A DNA stretch of 64,000 bases from Lytechinus variegatus (Eukaryota; Echinodermata; Echinoidea; Temnopleuroida; Toxopneustidae), in assembly GCF_018143015.1 (NCBI RefSeq), contig NC_054751.1, forward strand, positions 30,643,783 through 30,707,782, read 5' to 3'. The notes beneath the pieces are model-generated. The model searched no databases and was not told the origin of the DNA. It saw only the letters and a list, made by a program, of their open reading frames with translations. Each line of letters opens with the position of its first letter. The first letter of the stretch is position 1. Of this stretch, positions 38,801 to 50,800 are shown piece after piece. A program made the position numbers and the translations under genes.

Positions 38801-41800
38801 CCTATCTAGGCCGAGGGGGGGGGGGGGGGCTCGGAGGCCCCCCCTCAACGAATCGCGCGATATTTTCGCCATGCGAAATTTTTTGACCGCGTCTTGCACA
38901 AGTTTTGAGACCAATTTTGCGTCACCCGGGTATGTGGTTCCGAAATTACGCAACATTATGTAAGTGCATGTCAGACCGAAAATTGCTCAAAAACGTGATT
39001 TCGTATACAAAGTCAATGCAAATTGTGTTTTCAACCAAATTTCATAAATGTATGATTATTTTTAGTTTTGCTAGTCTAAATGTATTCATTTTATGCTTTT
39101 TATGATCACAGAAGAGTCCCCAACAAATTTCATTGAAAAAACAATGAAAGACAAAAGGTAAAAAAACAAAGAAATACATAAGAAATTGCAAAAAAAACAA
39201 TATAATACATAAGAAAATGATTTGATATAACAATTTTTTTCATGTACTCTTGCTTAGGACACCACAAAGAGTTTCTATACCAAAAATTAGTACATTTGGA
39301 GCTTTATTTAGGGAGTTAGAGGAAAAAGTATGATTTCAAATACTAATTATGCATAAATTAGCATAATCACTTAATAGCGATTCGCATGAAATAAATTACT
39401 ATACAATCTTGTAGATTATGTCCCAGGCAACCAGTGTGCCAATTTTCGGCACGATCGTGCGGTCGACGGCCGAGATCTTAGGGGGGCCTGGGAGGCCCCC
39501 CCCCCGGCCATAGGAACTCCCAAAATACACCGGCCTAGATATGGTTAAGTCTCGCGCATCTTTTGAGACCAAATTTACGATGCCCAGGTACGCGGTTCCG
39601 AAATTAAGCAACATTTTGTAAGTGCATGTGCACCAAAAATTGTTCCAAAACGTTAGTTAGGGACAACACATCATGCACAACAACTAAACATAACAAGCAG
39701 TATCGCTTACATTACGCAATGCAATATAGCAGCAGTGCTAACTTTGACAACTATAGCATAATTATTCACAAAAACACCATTCATATAACTGTAATTTTTT
39801 ATAAATTAGTTAATAGCGTACTCGTAAATATAACTTTGTGAAATCACGAAATCTAAGCTGGAAAAAGAAAGAAATCACTCTGAAGATCACCATAACCTAT
39901 ATAAAGCAAAAGTACTAACCCTCCGCTGCTTTTTTCTCGGCTTCTTCCAGTTCTTTAGGTTTCTCCCATGTAGATTGCATGGTCCGAGTGTTGTAGTAAT
40001 AGGTCCTACTATCACTGCTCTTATACTCCATCCATTCACTCTTGGCAGGAGCACTGTTGTTCGTCTGGTTTGACTGGGAGAAAGAGAAAAAAAAATGAAT
40101 ATCCAGCTGCGTATTTATGAGCAATGCTTTACACAATGTGCACACTTTTCTTCAATCCTCCATTTGATTATTTAATAAAATCATACCATACAATGGTGAC
40201 CAAAGACTTTAGATTGAGAGCTGAGATTGGGATTTGTTCCATTTTCAATTCACAAAATACTACCAAGTACCAATACAGAGTAATGACATTATCACAAAGA
40301 TTCAGCCATAACAATACCTAACAGGTGGAATGCCCAGAGATGCCAACTTTTGGAAATCAGAATTAGGGAGGATTTGCAACCGCCACCAAATTATGTGCGC
40401 GTAGCGCACATCTCGAGCGCGGAGCGCTTGACCCTTGTGGCCGGGGTCCAGGGCCCGCCTTAGGGCCCTGGAAGCTCTGGGTTTCTAGATGCTCTCTGGT
40501 GCAATCTGACCCTTATTTTGGGGCATTTCACATGTTTTGAAATAAACATTGTTCCCACTTTTTTAACGTTAAAAATATCAAATATGCATTTTCACATGTA
40601 AATAAAAAATGAGGGGACAAAAGAAGTACCTGTTCAACAACAATAATAAGGATGCATTATCACTATCGGCTATGGGCAGGTTATGTTCCACTATAAATCC
40701 AGTAAAGAAAAGCTCAGCGCCGCGCTGGTCCCTTGCTTGGTGAAATAAAGACAACAGGGTACTACTACTGTCTACTAGTGGAGCTCGAAGATCTTGCCAT
40801 CGCAATGTCCGTAGGCCTGTGCAGTTTGCTCCCGAACGTGAAGTGCCTCCGAATTATCATCACGACCTCCCTGCTAAACTGAAATGTCCACGCTGCAAAT
40901 TGCGCAAAATGCATGGTAAATTCCTCTTTCCGACTTCCGAACACACAGGTACTGGAGACTGTATTCAGTCTTATACTTCTCACACCATTTCTTGGTCTTC
41001 TTTTGTTGATTTTCCGCCATTTCGTGTCAATATCAACCCATCAATACGCCGAAATCACACACCGATATTCCACCGCACGACTCGACAAATCCAGTGGCCG
41101 CGAGTGCACACGCCTCGCGAAGCTAGCCGGGTCTACCGGCCTGGTGCACAGCACAGTGGATTCCCGTCGGGCATATCACATGCACCAGCTTTTCGCTGCT
41201 CCTTATTTGTCTACTTTTCACACAGAATTTAGTAGCAGCGAACGTAATGAAGTTACTACATGCTAAAGTTAGCAGACGATACATGTCCTTCCAATCCAAT
41301 TTGATCAATGCAAAAAAATCGTAATTTCGGGAGGATAAGGATGGTAATCGTAAGGGCGGGAGTTGGGATGAATTTTCGGGAGCCTCCCGATGAAATCGGG
41401 AGGGTTGGCATCTCTGAATGCCTCTGGCAGTCTCGCCTGCACTATGCAATTCAATAAAGCAGTAGTGCTGTATCTGAAAACAACAGTGATGTTTGATTAC
41501 CCTTCTGTCCAAGTTTCAAGAAATAGATTCTTTTAAATCTGAAATTTCTCTTAAAATATTGTGTTGAAAACAATGCTTGAAGCAGGGTGCTACATAACTT
41601 TTTGGAAGCACTTGCCCTGTCAGGCTAGTAAATTTCTAAATAGCTGGAATATACTTGCCCGTAAAATCCATTTCACTTGCACAAAAAAATCCTTGAAAAA
41701 AAAATGAAAGTATTGTGGTTTTATAAGCCATTGACCTTTTTTTTCTCTCTCCTGACATGAACTGATCTACCTTGTTATTACATTTCTTTTTCCAAAGTGA

Positions 41801-44800
41801 TTTTATCTTGTCCGCCATGACCAAATTTAGGGTCGATAAATCATACCGACCCTAATTTTTGTCATTCTACTGTGAGAATTTTGCTTGCCCAAATCGGGCA
41901 AGTAATTTTGGTCTTCACTTCAAAACACTTGCCCGACTCTAACTTTACTTTGCCCGGTGCAAGTGCTGATATAGCACCCTGCTTGAAGGAGGTTTTATTC
42001 ACCTGTTGTTGCTGTGGAGTTGATTGGTTTGAGCCAGATTGTTGTGGGCCAGACTGATTCTGTTGTGACGGTGGTTGCGACTGTTGCTGCTGCTGCTGCT
42101 GATTTGGTGGTTGCTGATTAGCTGGCGGCTGTTGCATCATGTTGCCCCCGCCAGGCATGGGCATCCCTCCAGGCATTCTAGGGGGCATCATACCTGATTC
42201 AATAAATCAGAAATAAGACGGTGCTTGACAAACGGTTGATAATAGGCAGTTTTCATCTAGAACTACATTTAATGAAAACATAGTGGCCCGAATTCACAAA
42301 GGTGGACTTAAGTTATACCCGAGGTATAAAATGCATCATTTTAATCCATGGACTTAAGTTAGCACAGGGGTATAACTCAGCCGTGGGTTAAATTTAAAGG
42401 AGAATGAAACCATTGGAACAAGATAGCTTGTGTGAAAACCGAAAAATCAAAGAAAAAGATCAACGAAAGTTTGAGAAAAATCGGACAAATAATGAGAAAC
42501 TTATGAGCATTTGAATATTGCGATCACTAATGCTATGGAGATAGCAAATTGGCAATGCGACAAAGATGTGTGATGTCACTTGTGAACAACTCTCCCCATT
42601 ACTTAAGTATAAATTTCATTAGAATTGCCTCTTTTATCACATCTATCCACAAACCATGTGTTCTGTCTACATGAGGGCATGTAATACATATTTTTTAAGA
42701 ATACATCATGGATAAAGAGTTTGTTTGATCATCAGAAAAAGCAAAAAGAGACATTTTGAGGGTATTTTACAGTCCACCAAAGGGAAAGTTGTTCATCAGT
42801 GACATAACACATCCTTGTCGTATTGCCAATGTGAGGATCTCCATAGCATTAGTGATTGCAATATTGAAATGCTCATAACTTTCTCACTATTTGTCCGATT
42901 TTTCTCAAACTTTCTTTATTCTTATTCTTTGATTTTTCTGTTTCTACACAAGCCTATTTGTTCCAAAGATTTCATTCCCCTTTAACCCCGGGTGCTAAAG
43001 TTAGTCCATGGATTAGTTAGTCCACCGTTTGTTAATAGTGCGGTGGACTAACATTATACCCGGGTGTTAGACCCCGACTAAATTTAACCCCAGTATAACT
43101 TTAGTCAACCTTTGTGAATATGAGCCAGTATTGCTACATACCTACACATGATACAAAATTGAAACTGACACCATATCAAGTTTTCTCACCTACCAAAGTA
43201 GAACAAAATCGTACAACATATTTTTTGCAGCAGATTACAAAGTAATCTTAAAACTTATTACCCCCCTTTCCACTTGATTGATCGATCTTGTTTTGAGTAT
43301 GGAAGAGATTGGTTGGTCATCTTGTTGTATTGTTTATTTACAAACATTCACTCTTTCTGAGGATCTGAGACTGGTCTATAACAAAAAAAATATCATTACA
43401 GTCACACGGACTAATTCAACTCCAAACCTACCAATGATATGCCACTCGGAATAATACAATATCTTTGATCGATATGGAGTTGGGATTTCCGGTTAGACTG
43501 TAACTACAAGGCATGGTCTAACAATGATTTGACTTTTGAAAATCTGAGCTGCACTGTCCTACTTTTCACATGTGCCTGTGATGTGTTACAAAAATAAAGC
43601 AAAGAAAAAAAAAAGCATCTGAAGTGCTTCAAAAAAGTGAAAATAAAGTGAACAGAAACCCTATGTGCTTAAGGCCGTGGAATTATGAAACTGTGGTGTG
43701 CATTGTACTTTTACTCTCAATAACGTTTTTTTCAGAGTTTGTTTAGTAATACGTGTGCTCATATACATGTTTAGTCTTGGTTTATGAATTCGTTTAAATC
43801 GGCTTTTTCTTGGTCATGATTTTTTTTTTTTTTTGGGGGGGGGCACCCCGATCTGGTCTAGCAAAGCTCGTCAGTGCCTTAACAGTAACATGAAACTGAC
43901 CTGGCATGGGCATAGGGGGCATGCCAGGCATCCCAGGGAGGGGCATGCGGCCCCCAAACGGCCCAAAGTTAGGTGGGGGCATCATCCCCGGGGGTGGCAT
44001 GCCCCCTGGGGGCGGCATACCCATGGGAGGCTGCATCATCCCCCCTGGTGGCGGCAGCAGCCCCTGGCCAGGGGTCATGTTCATCCGTGGGGGCATGCCC
44101 ATCCCGGGCCCCCCGGAGGGCTGTGATGTGGGCGGGGTGGACTGTGATTGAGTGGTGGGTGTGGCCGACTGTTGGCTGCTGGCAGCATCTGAAAGAAAGA
44201 AGAAGAAATATTTACAACATTGCTTAATCAGAGTTTAATCATAAAAAAGTAGCAACAAAATAATTTACGTGTGCATATGAAAGCATAAGAAATATCAAAT
44301 TTTAAATACTTTTATGGGGTTTAATTCAGAAAATATAAAAAAGGCATATTCATTATGAACATTCACAACCTTTTTATAATATTTCTAGTCATGACCTGAC
44401 ATGAAAGTTCCAATTTGTATTGCTAATTTGTACTATTTACATGACTTTCACAACAAAAATAATACCACTGTCAACTTTTGAGAAAATTACATTCAATATT
44501 ATTTTTACTATATACCATATATGGAGAAACTGCTCGCATATGACACTACAAATACAAAAAAAAAAAATCTTGTAACTTTTTAATTTTTGATGGATTCTCC
44601 TCAAACCAATATATTTTTTTTTACTGCTATTCTTACAATCAAATTTTTTTTGTCAGGGTGAACTTTATCCCTTTAAATCCGATTTAAATAGTGCTCAAAA
44701 TGTTAATCATACCATTTGATGCCTTCTGCCCTGCGCTGGCATCAGAAGCAGTGGAATCGGTGGTCTTAGTGTCACTGGTTGTGGATGTGGCAGTACTGCT

Positions 44801-47800
44801 GGTCGGCTGCTGGGACACTCCCGCAGCCGCCGCTATCGCGTTCAGGTCCGACTGCTTGATGATACGCACGTTCTCCGGTTTGGTCCACGTCGGCTCTCGC
44901 TTCTTGGCATGGAAGAAGTATGTCTGTTTGATGGATGAATGAATATCTGAATCAATCTTATGCTGCGGTTTCACCAATGAAACTGACTCCAAGTCACTTG
45001 CAATAGCTTTGGTAGGTCTGGAGTCAGTTTCGCTGGTGTAGCTGTGCCATTAGTTATTAAACCTAATGTAACAGCAAGAGAAAACCTCAGTTACTGTGAA
45101 ATATTTCCAAGCAAGTCCAGAGTAGTGTAAAACAGCTTGATTTAACAACAGTAAAGGTATGAAAAATGTTCAGTACGATCATGTATAATACTGGAAAACT
45201 GTATGTAAAATGTTTTCTTTATGTATACAAGTAAATAATTTTCAGCAATAATGAATGATGCCACAAGTATAATTTAGATGCACTTTGTAAAAGTATCAAG
45301 TCGATTTGGGGTTTATTACTGTTTTACAACTTGATAGTTCACAACTATATCTTTTGAATTTTTAACGCCTCAACAAAATCAATTGTTGCAGTAAGCCTTA
45401 TCAGGTGACATTTAATTACTTGAACTACAGTACATTTCCTACTTTTTTCCTGTCAATATTAAAGCTGATCACTCTATTCATTCGCTCACCTTTCCTTCTG
45501 GCGTCGCATTCTCCACCCAGAAATCTTGGTTGGTATCCATGGCGATGGCAAACACTGCCGGACTGACTCCGGGAGGGGGCGTGGTCAAAGCAGCGGGCTT
45601 GGGCCCGCTCTGCTGTGGTTGCTGCTGGGATTGCTGGTTAGGGGGTGGTTGCGGGAAGGGCATGGGGGGCATACCCCCCATGTGAGGGGGAAAGAAAGGG
45701 GGCATGCCTGGGGGTGGCATGCCGGGAGGGGGCATCATGCCACCTCCCATTCCTCCGGGTGGTGGCTGTTGGTTAATGCACACAGAATATCTGGTTATTC
45801 CTCATTAGTTCTTACTCTTAAATTGATTGAAAACTCTTTTACAGCGTATGGATGAATAAAAAAAAATACATGATAGAAAAATGTGACATTTCTCCCCAAA
45901 CGATCCATTGCAACATCATTCAAATTTCCCTCAATTCTTCTTCTATAAATATTGGAAAACTCCATGAAAAGTAGCATCCAATTAACTTGCATTTATTTTC
46001 ATGAACACTGCATCATAAGTGGATCTCAATTATGACATTATGACTTTAGGAAAATTTGATTTTTTTTTATATTTAATAAAATTTCAGATGCAAACTAAGA
46101 TAGATTTATGAATTTACATGAACCATGATTCCCACCTACCTTAATTGAAAGCTCACTCCATGCTTTTGAAGCATTGTGAAATGCTGGTACAGTTGTAAAA
46201 TACCTAAATGTATATGTGTATATATTTTACCTTCCAATGTTACCTAGGAATGTTCCCATGTATGTACTCCAACTGAAGTAGCAGAGCTCAAAAGAAAACA
46301 CTTATAAACATTTCTTGACAATCTTTCAAAATTGATTGAATAAAGTGTTGAAAAAAAATTATAACTTTGATGTAAGGATAAAAATTGATGCTTTATGTAA
46401 AGAAAAGTAGTATTCATGTTAAAAGAAGCTTGGTAATTACATTTAGAATACATTACATTTAGAATACATCTCATGGTTTTCTCTAAAAGGGAATACCAAT
46501 GAAAAATATCAATTTGATTGATTTTTAAACATATATTGTATAAACTTTGGCATTTAAATCAAAGGGCAAACACTTTATAACGTACAATGTATTTTATTTT
46601 CCTCCACAAAATTAGCAAAATATATATTCCATGCATGTAGTATTACTGAATATTTCAAAGCATTAAAAGTGACTCTCACCATTTAAAATTTGTATGAAAT
46701 CTTTACAATGTTTAATCTCTTATAAGTATTTCTGGGCAGGACTTGAATTTAAATTTAAACAATACGGGTGCGAACAAGGCTTTTCAAGCTCATTTTAGAG
46801 AGCCCCGAGTTTGAAAGTGTCACGCTCAAACCATCTTTTCTCTTTTTAATGTCATCAATGTAAAGCACACCACGGTACTCACACGGTTATATTTTAAACC
46901 AATTGGACATCAACATTAATTATTTTTACTGCTATTAAATGATAAGGAAATAAAAAAATACCTGCATATTTGGAGGCATAGGAGGCATGTTCCTTGGCGG
47001 AGGTCCGAACCGGTTCCTTGGAGGCGGTCCGAAACGCGGATCAAACGGAGGTGGGCCTCCAAACCTGTTCCGGAAGTCCCTTGGGGGTGGGCCTCTGGAG
47101 CGGTGCCCACCGCCGCCGCCACCGTATGGTCCCCTCATCTGGTCTGGCGGGCCCCTGAATCTTGGTGGGCCACGGTTGTACCGGTCCCCATTGCTGCTTG
47201 GTCCTCCATACGATCTAGAATTTAAAAAGAAAACTAATTTTACTACATGCCACTTTTAAAGTTCTTACCAGTCGGTCCATGATCTTTCGGCAGTCTCTCA
47301 AGATCAAACTTGTTTTGTTTTTCCTTCTTAAATGTGCATTTTGAAATACTTATGGGGCCAGGCTCAATCAGCACTTGTGCCATTTTCTGGTCCCATTTAC
47401 CATAGTATTTTTATACATGTATGTGTAACTGTTAAATGCAGTTTGTTTCATAACCTGTAAACATGTGAATATTGTTGGTAAATATATGAATCAAATCAAA
47501 CCTTAACTTAAGGGACCAACCATACATGAATATGGGTGTTTTATGAAGTAACAAAGACAGGACATCAATTAATAAAATTCAGTGTTCAAGGTCATCATGG
47601 GTGCCCCCTTTGTAGGCCCAAATTTTTCCTCTCATTTGGGCTGGCAATCAAGACTTGGTTTGTGTTCCAATTTCCATACTGCACTCCTTCCAACCTACAA
47701 TTGGAAGACTTGAAAAACACATTCAAACTTCCCAATTTAGTAATCTCACTTTTTAACCATTAATTCATATTTTTAATCCACTTTTTGTAAAATTCGCATG

Positions 47801-50800
47801 AACAAAATTTCATCTGTTTTGATAAATTTTCTTTCTGAAACCCTTTAAGCACTTTTTTGTTCCAAGGGTTTTTTTTTTGTTGGGGGGCCCGAGGAAGAGC
47901 AACTTGTGCTTTTACAAGCGCCTCCTTTATGAAGGCATAAACACTTTCAGAATTGAGGGGTGCAAATCATGTCCTTTTTCTAGAGTGAAAACTTTTTATT
48001 ATTTGTTTGGCTTGCCAAAGATTTCTTAAAGTATCAACCTACGTATTCTGTGATGATCCTGCCCCTATAACATACATGTCGTGTGAGTCTGTGTGTGTGA
48101 GTGGGGGGTGTTGTATTGACTCGTCCTTATTTTCTATGGCGCTATTATAAAACTCTCGCAGCAAAATCTTACTATCAATGATACACAAGTGTCTCAACAT
48201 TTTTACTCTAAATGATTCCACTCCACCTTTATTTATTTTTTTTTACTCCTCCTCCCCCTATTTTAAATGTCCTTCTTTTCTCCTCTTTCATTTTTTGTTC
48301 CAACCCCACCAAGTTGATAAGGGGGTAGTGACAGTGGTTATTCGTAAGGGTAGTACTAGTAGTAGTACTACTACTCGTAATATAATTACTAGTTTTAATG
48401 CAAATTTGTAAGATTTTTGTCCCAAAATTTTGCCTCCAATTATAATAATGTTCTTCTTATATAGGGCATTTCAGACCTGTTAGGACTGTCAATGCACTTT
48501 ACAGAAATGAAATTATACGATATAAGAAATGACTTTAAATTACAAACAACATAAACATTAATCAATTAAATATGGCATAAGAATAAGGAATGGTCTTATT
48601 AAATGCCTTATCGAAAAGAAATGTTTTAATTTGGGATTTGAAAAGTCCAGGATTATTTTGTGATAGGAGAGTATACTGGGGAGGGAATTCCAAAGGATGG
48701 GGGCACTATAGAAGAAGTTTTCGCCATGCATCTTAGTTCCTTTAGTCTAAGTACTTGAAGGAGATGTTGGGTTGATGATGTTACTTTCCTTAAGGGCAGG
48801 CAGTGGATAGCATTAAATGTTATTAGAAGGAATTTGACACGAATTTGTGATTTGATGGGTGGCCAGTATTCTTTGAGGATTGGTGTGATGTGGTTGTGTC
48901 GTAACTGCTTCTCTCAATATCTTTTTCTTTACAATTTTTTTCATTTGGCAATTTGGGGATTAGATTTGCATATGAAGCCGATTTCAAAGCTTTAAACGAA
49001 TATTTCAAGCTGAAAATAATTTGAACAGATAAAAGAAAAATCAGACAATCAAACACTGAAAATTTGATCAAAATTTGACAAAGAATATAACAAAGTTATG
49101 GCATTTTAAAGATTTGCATTATTCCTTTGAAACAGTTCTAGGCATGATCATGAATATTCAATGAGCAAACTGATGATGTCATATCCCCCACTTGTTCTTG
49201 TCTATTTTGTTATATAAGAAATTAGGTTTATTCTTAAAATTACTTTTCCTCAAACAACTAAAAAAAGTGAATTGACAACTGATTTTGTGCATGAAATATG
49301 CATTGCTGCAACTTTAATATTTTTTTTATAAAGGAGACACAATCATTCAAACAAACGAAACAAGGCAAAAGCGATTTTGTATCTCGCCCACGTATAACCA
49401 GAAATATTGTGATAACGTGATTTGAAAGGGCACGCAACAGAATTGCATCGATACTTTGTGAAATGACTGGGATGGAATTAGGGTTGCAAAATTCCCGGGA
49501 ATTTTCGCGGTGGAAACTTTCCATGGGAATAAACGGGAATTTATTGGGAATTTTGGGAATTTTCGGGAATTTTCAAGAAGTGTTGGGAATTTTCAAGAAA
49601 TGTTGGGAATTTTCAAAAAGTAGCAATTTTCTGATATTTATATACAGGAATTGAAAGGATTGTTCTGGCAGATGATGCTTGATTGTGCTTTGTCAGCAAG
49701 TTTCAAGCAAAATATAAATGCTAAGACAGTCAGACAAGGCAGAATTTCAATGAATTTCATGTAAAAGTTGATTTACTGTTTTACTGGTTGAATGGTATGT
49801 GCGATGGCAGTACATGTACACTGCAAATGCTTTACACTAATCATTAGTGTAAAGCATTTGCAGTGTACATGTACTGCCATCGCACATCATCTGCAAAAAG
49901 ATGATAATATCTAAGAGACATTAGTGACTAATGTCTCTTAGATATTATCATCTTTTTGCAGATGAGAATCATTATTAATAATAATTATGGCATTATTGTT
50001 ATTAGCATTATATTATTATTATATTATCATCTATTTCTCATTATTTCTGCATAGCAGAAGTGAGAACTTTGTGCAGTTTGTAGCGTTAATTTGATGAGTA
50101 TATAGTTTTCTGGCTCAAGCTTAAAGTTATCTTCAGTTCAATTAACCCTTATAGTAATAAACATTATTTGTAAAATACTAGATCAAATTAAATGAAACTG
50201 ATATGAGATTGTCATTTAATGTCACTAAAGATATGAAATTGATAACAAGTTTCTCAATCTCAATCAAGGTCAAAGGTTATCAAAGGTCAAACTTTAGCAG
50301 TGCATTTTTTTCTCCCTTTGCAAAAAATGATTCATCTTTATTGTTTTCAAAGTCACCCATTTTAATAATGATATTTCTTGCCACCCCCATGTTTTCGGGG
50401 GGCATCTCAGAAATGAAGTTGTAATATAATATTTTTTGTTCCTGGACCTGATTTTCCCATTTTTAGACTCAAGCCAGTGCCATAGCTGCTGGTGGGATTA
50501 GTCTACTGTGCAAACCTAGTCTGCAGGCACAGACCCTGATTGAAACTTTGATAAAAAATGGGTCTCCATGCAAAGACTAGCACAAAAAATCTTGCTGTTT
50601 CCTGAGCGTTAGGGCCTTCTGTACACAAGGCACGAGTAGGCTGCACATTCAGACCCTTAACTCGAGTGAAGGCTTTGCACAGCAGACTAGGCAAACCCTT
50701 CACTCAAGGAAAGTGGTCTGAATAAGCAGCCTAAGGTTTCTGCCAATGACTAGTGTACAGAAGGCCCTTTTGTTCAACAGAAAGTTGTATTCGTGCTAGT

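Noticed and set aside
43833..44227. Plus-strand Gly/Pro-rich frames
   Set aside because: Shadows of TCERG1 exon 5, whose family sequence and splice phase are on the minus strand.
49797..49965. Possible microRNA precursors
   Set aside because: Arms are perfect with one-base loops and sit in a transposon, unlike typical animal precursors; kept as palindromes.
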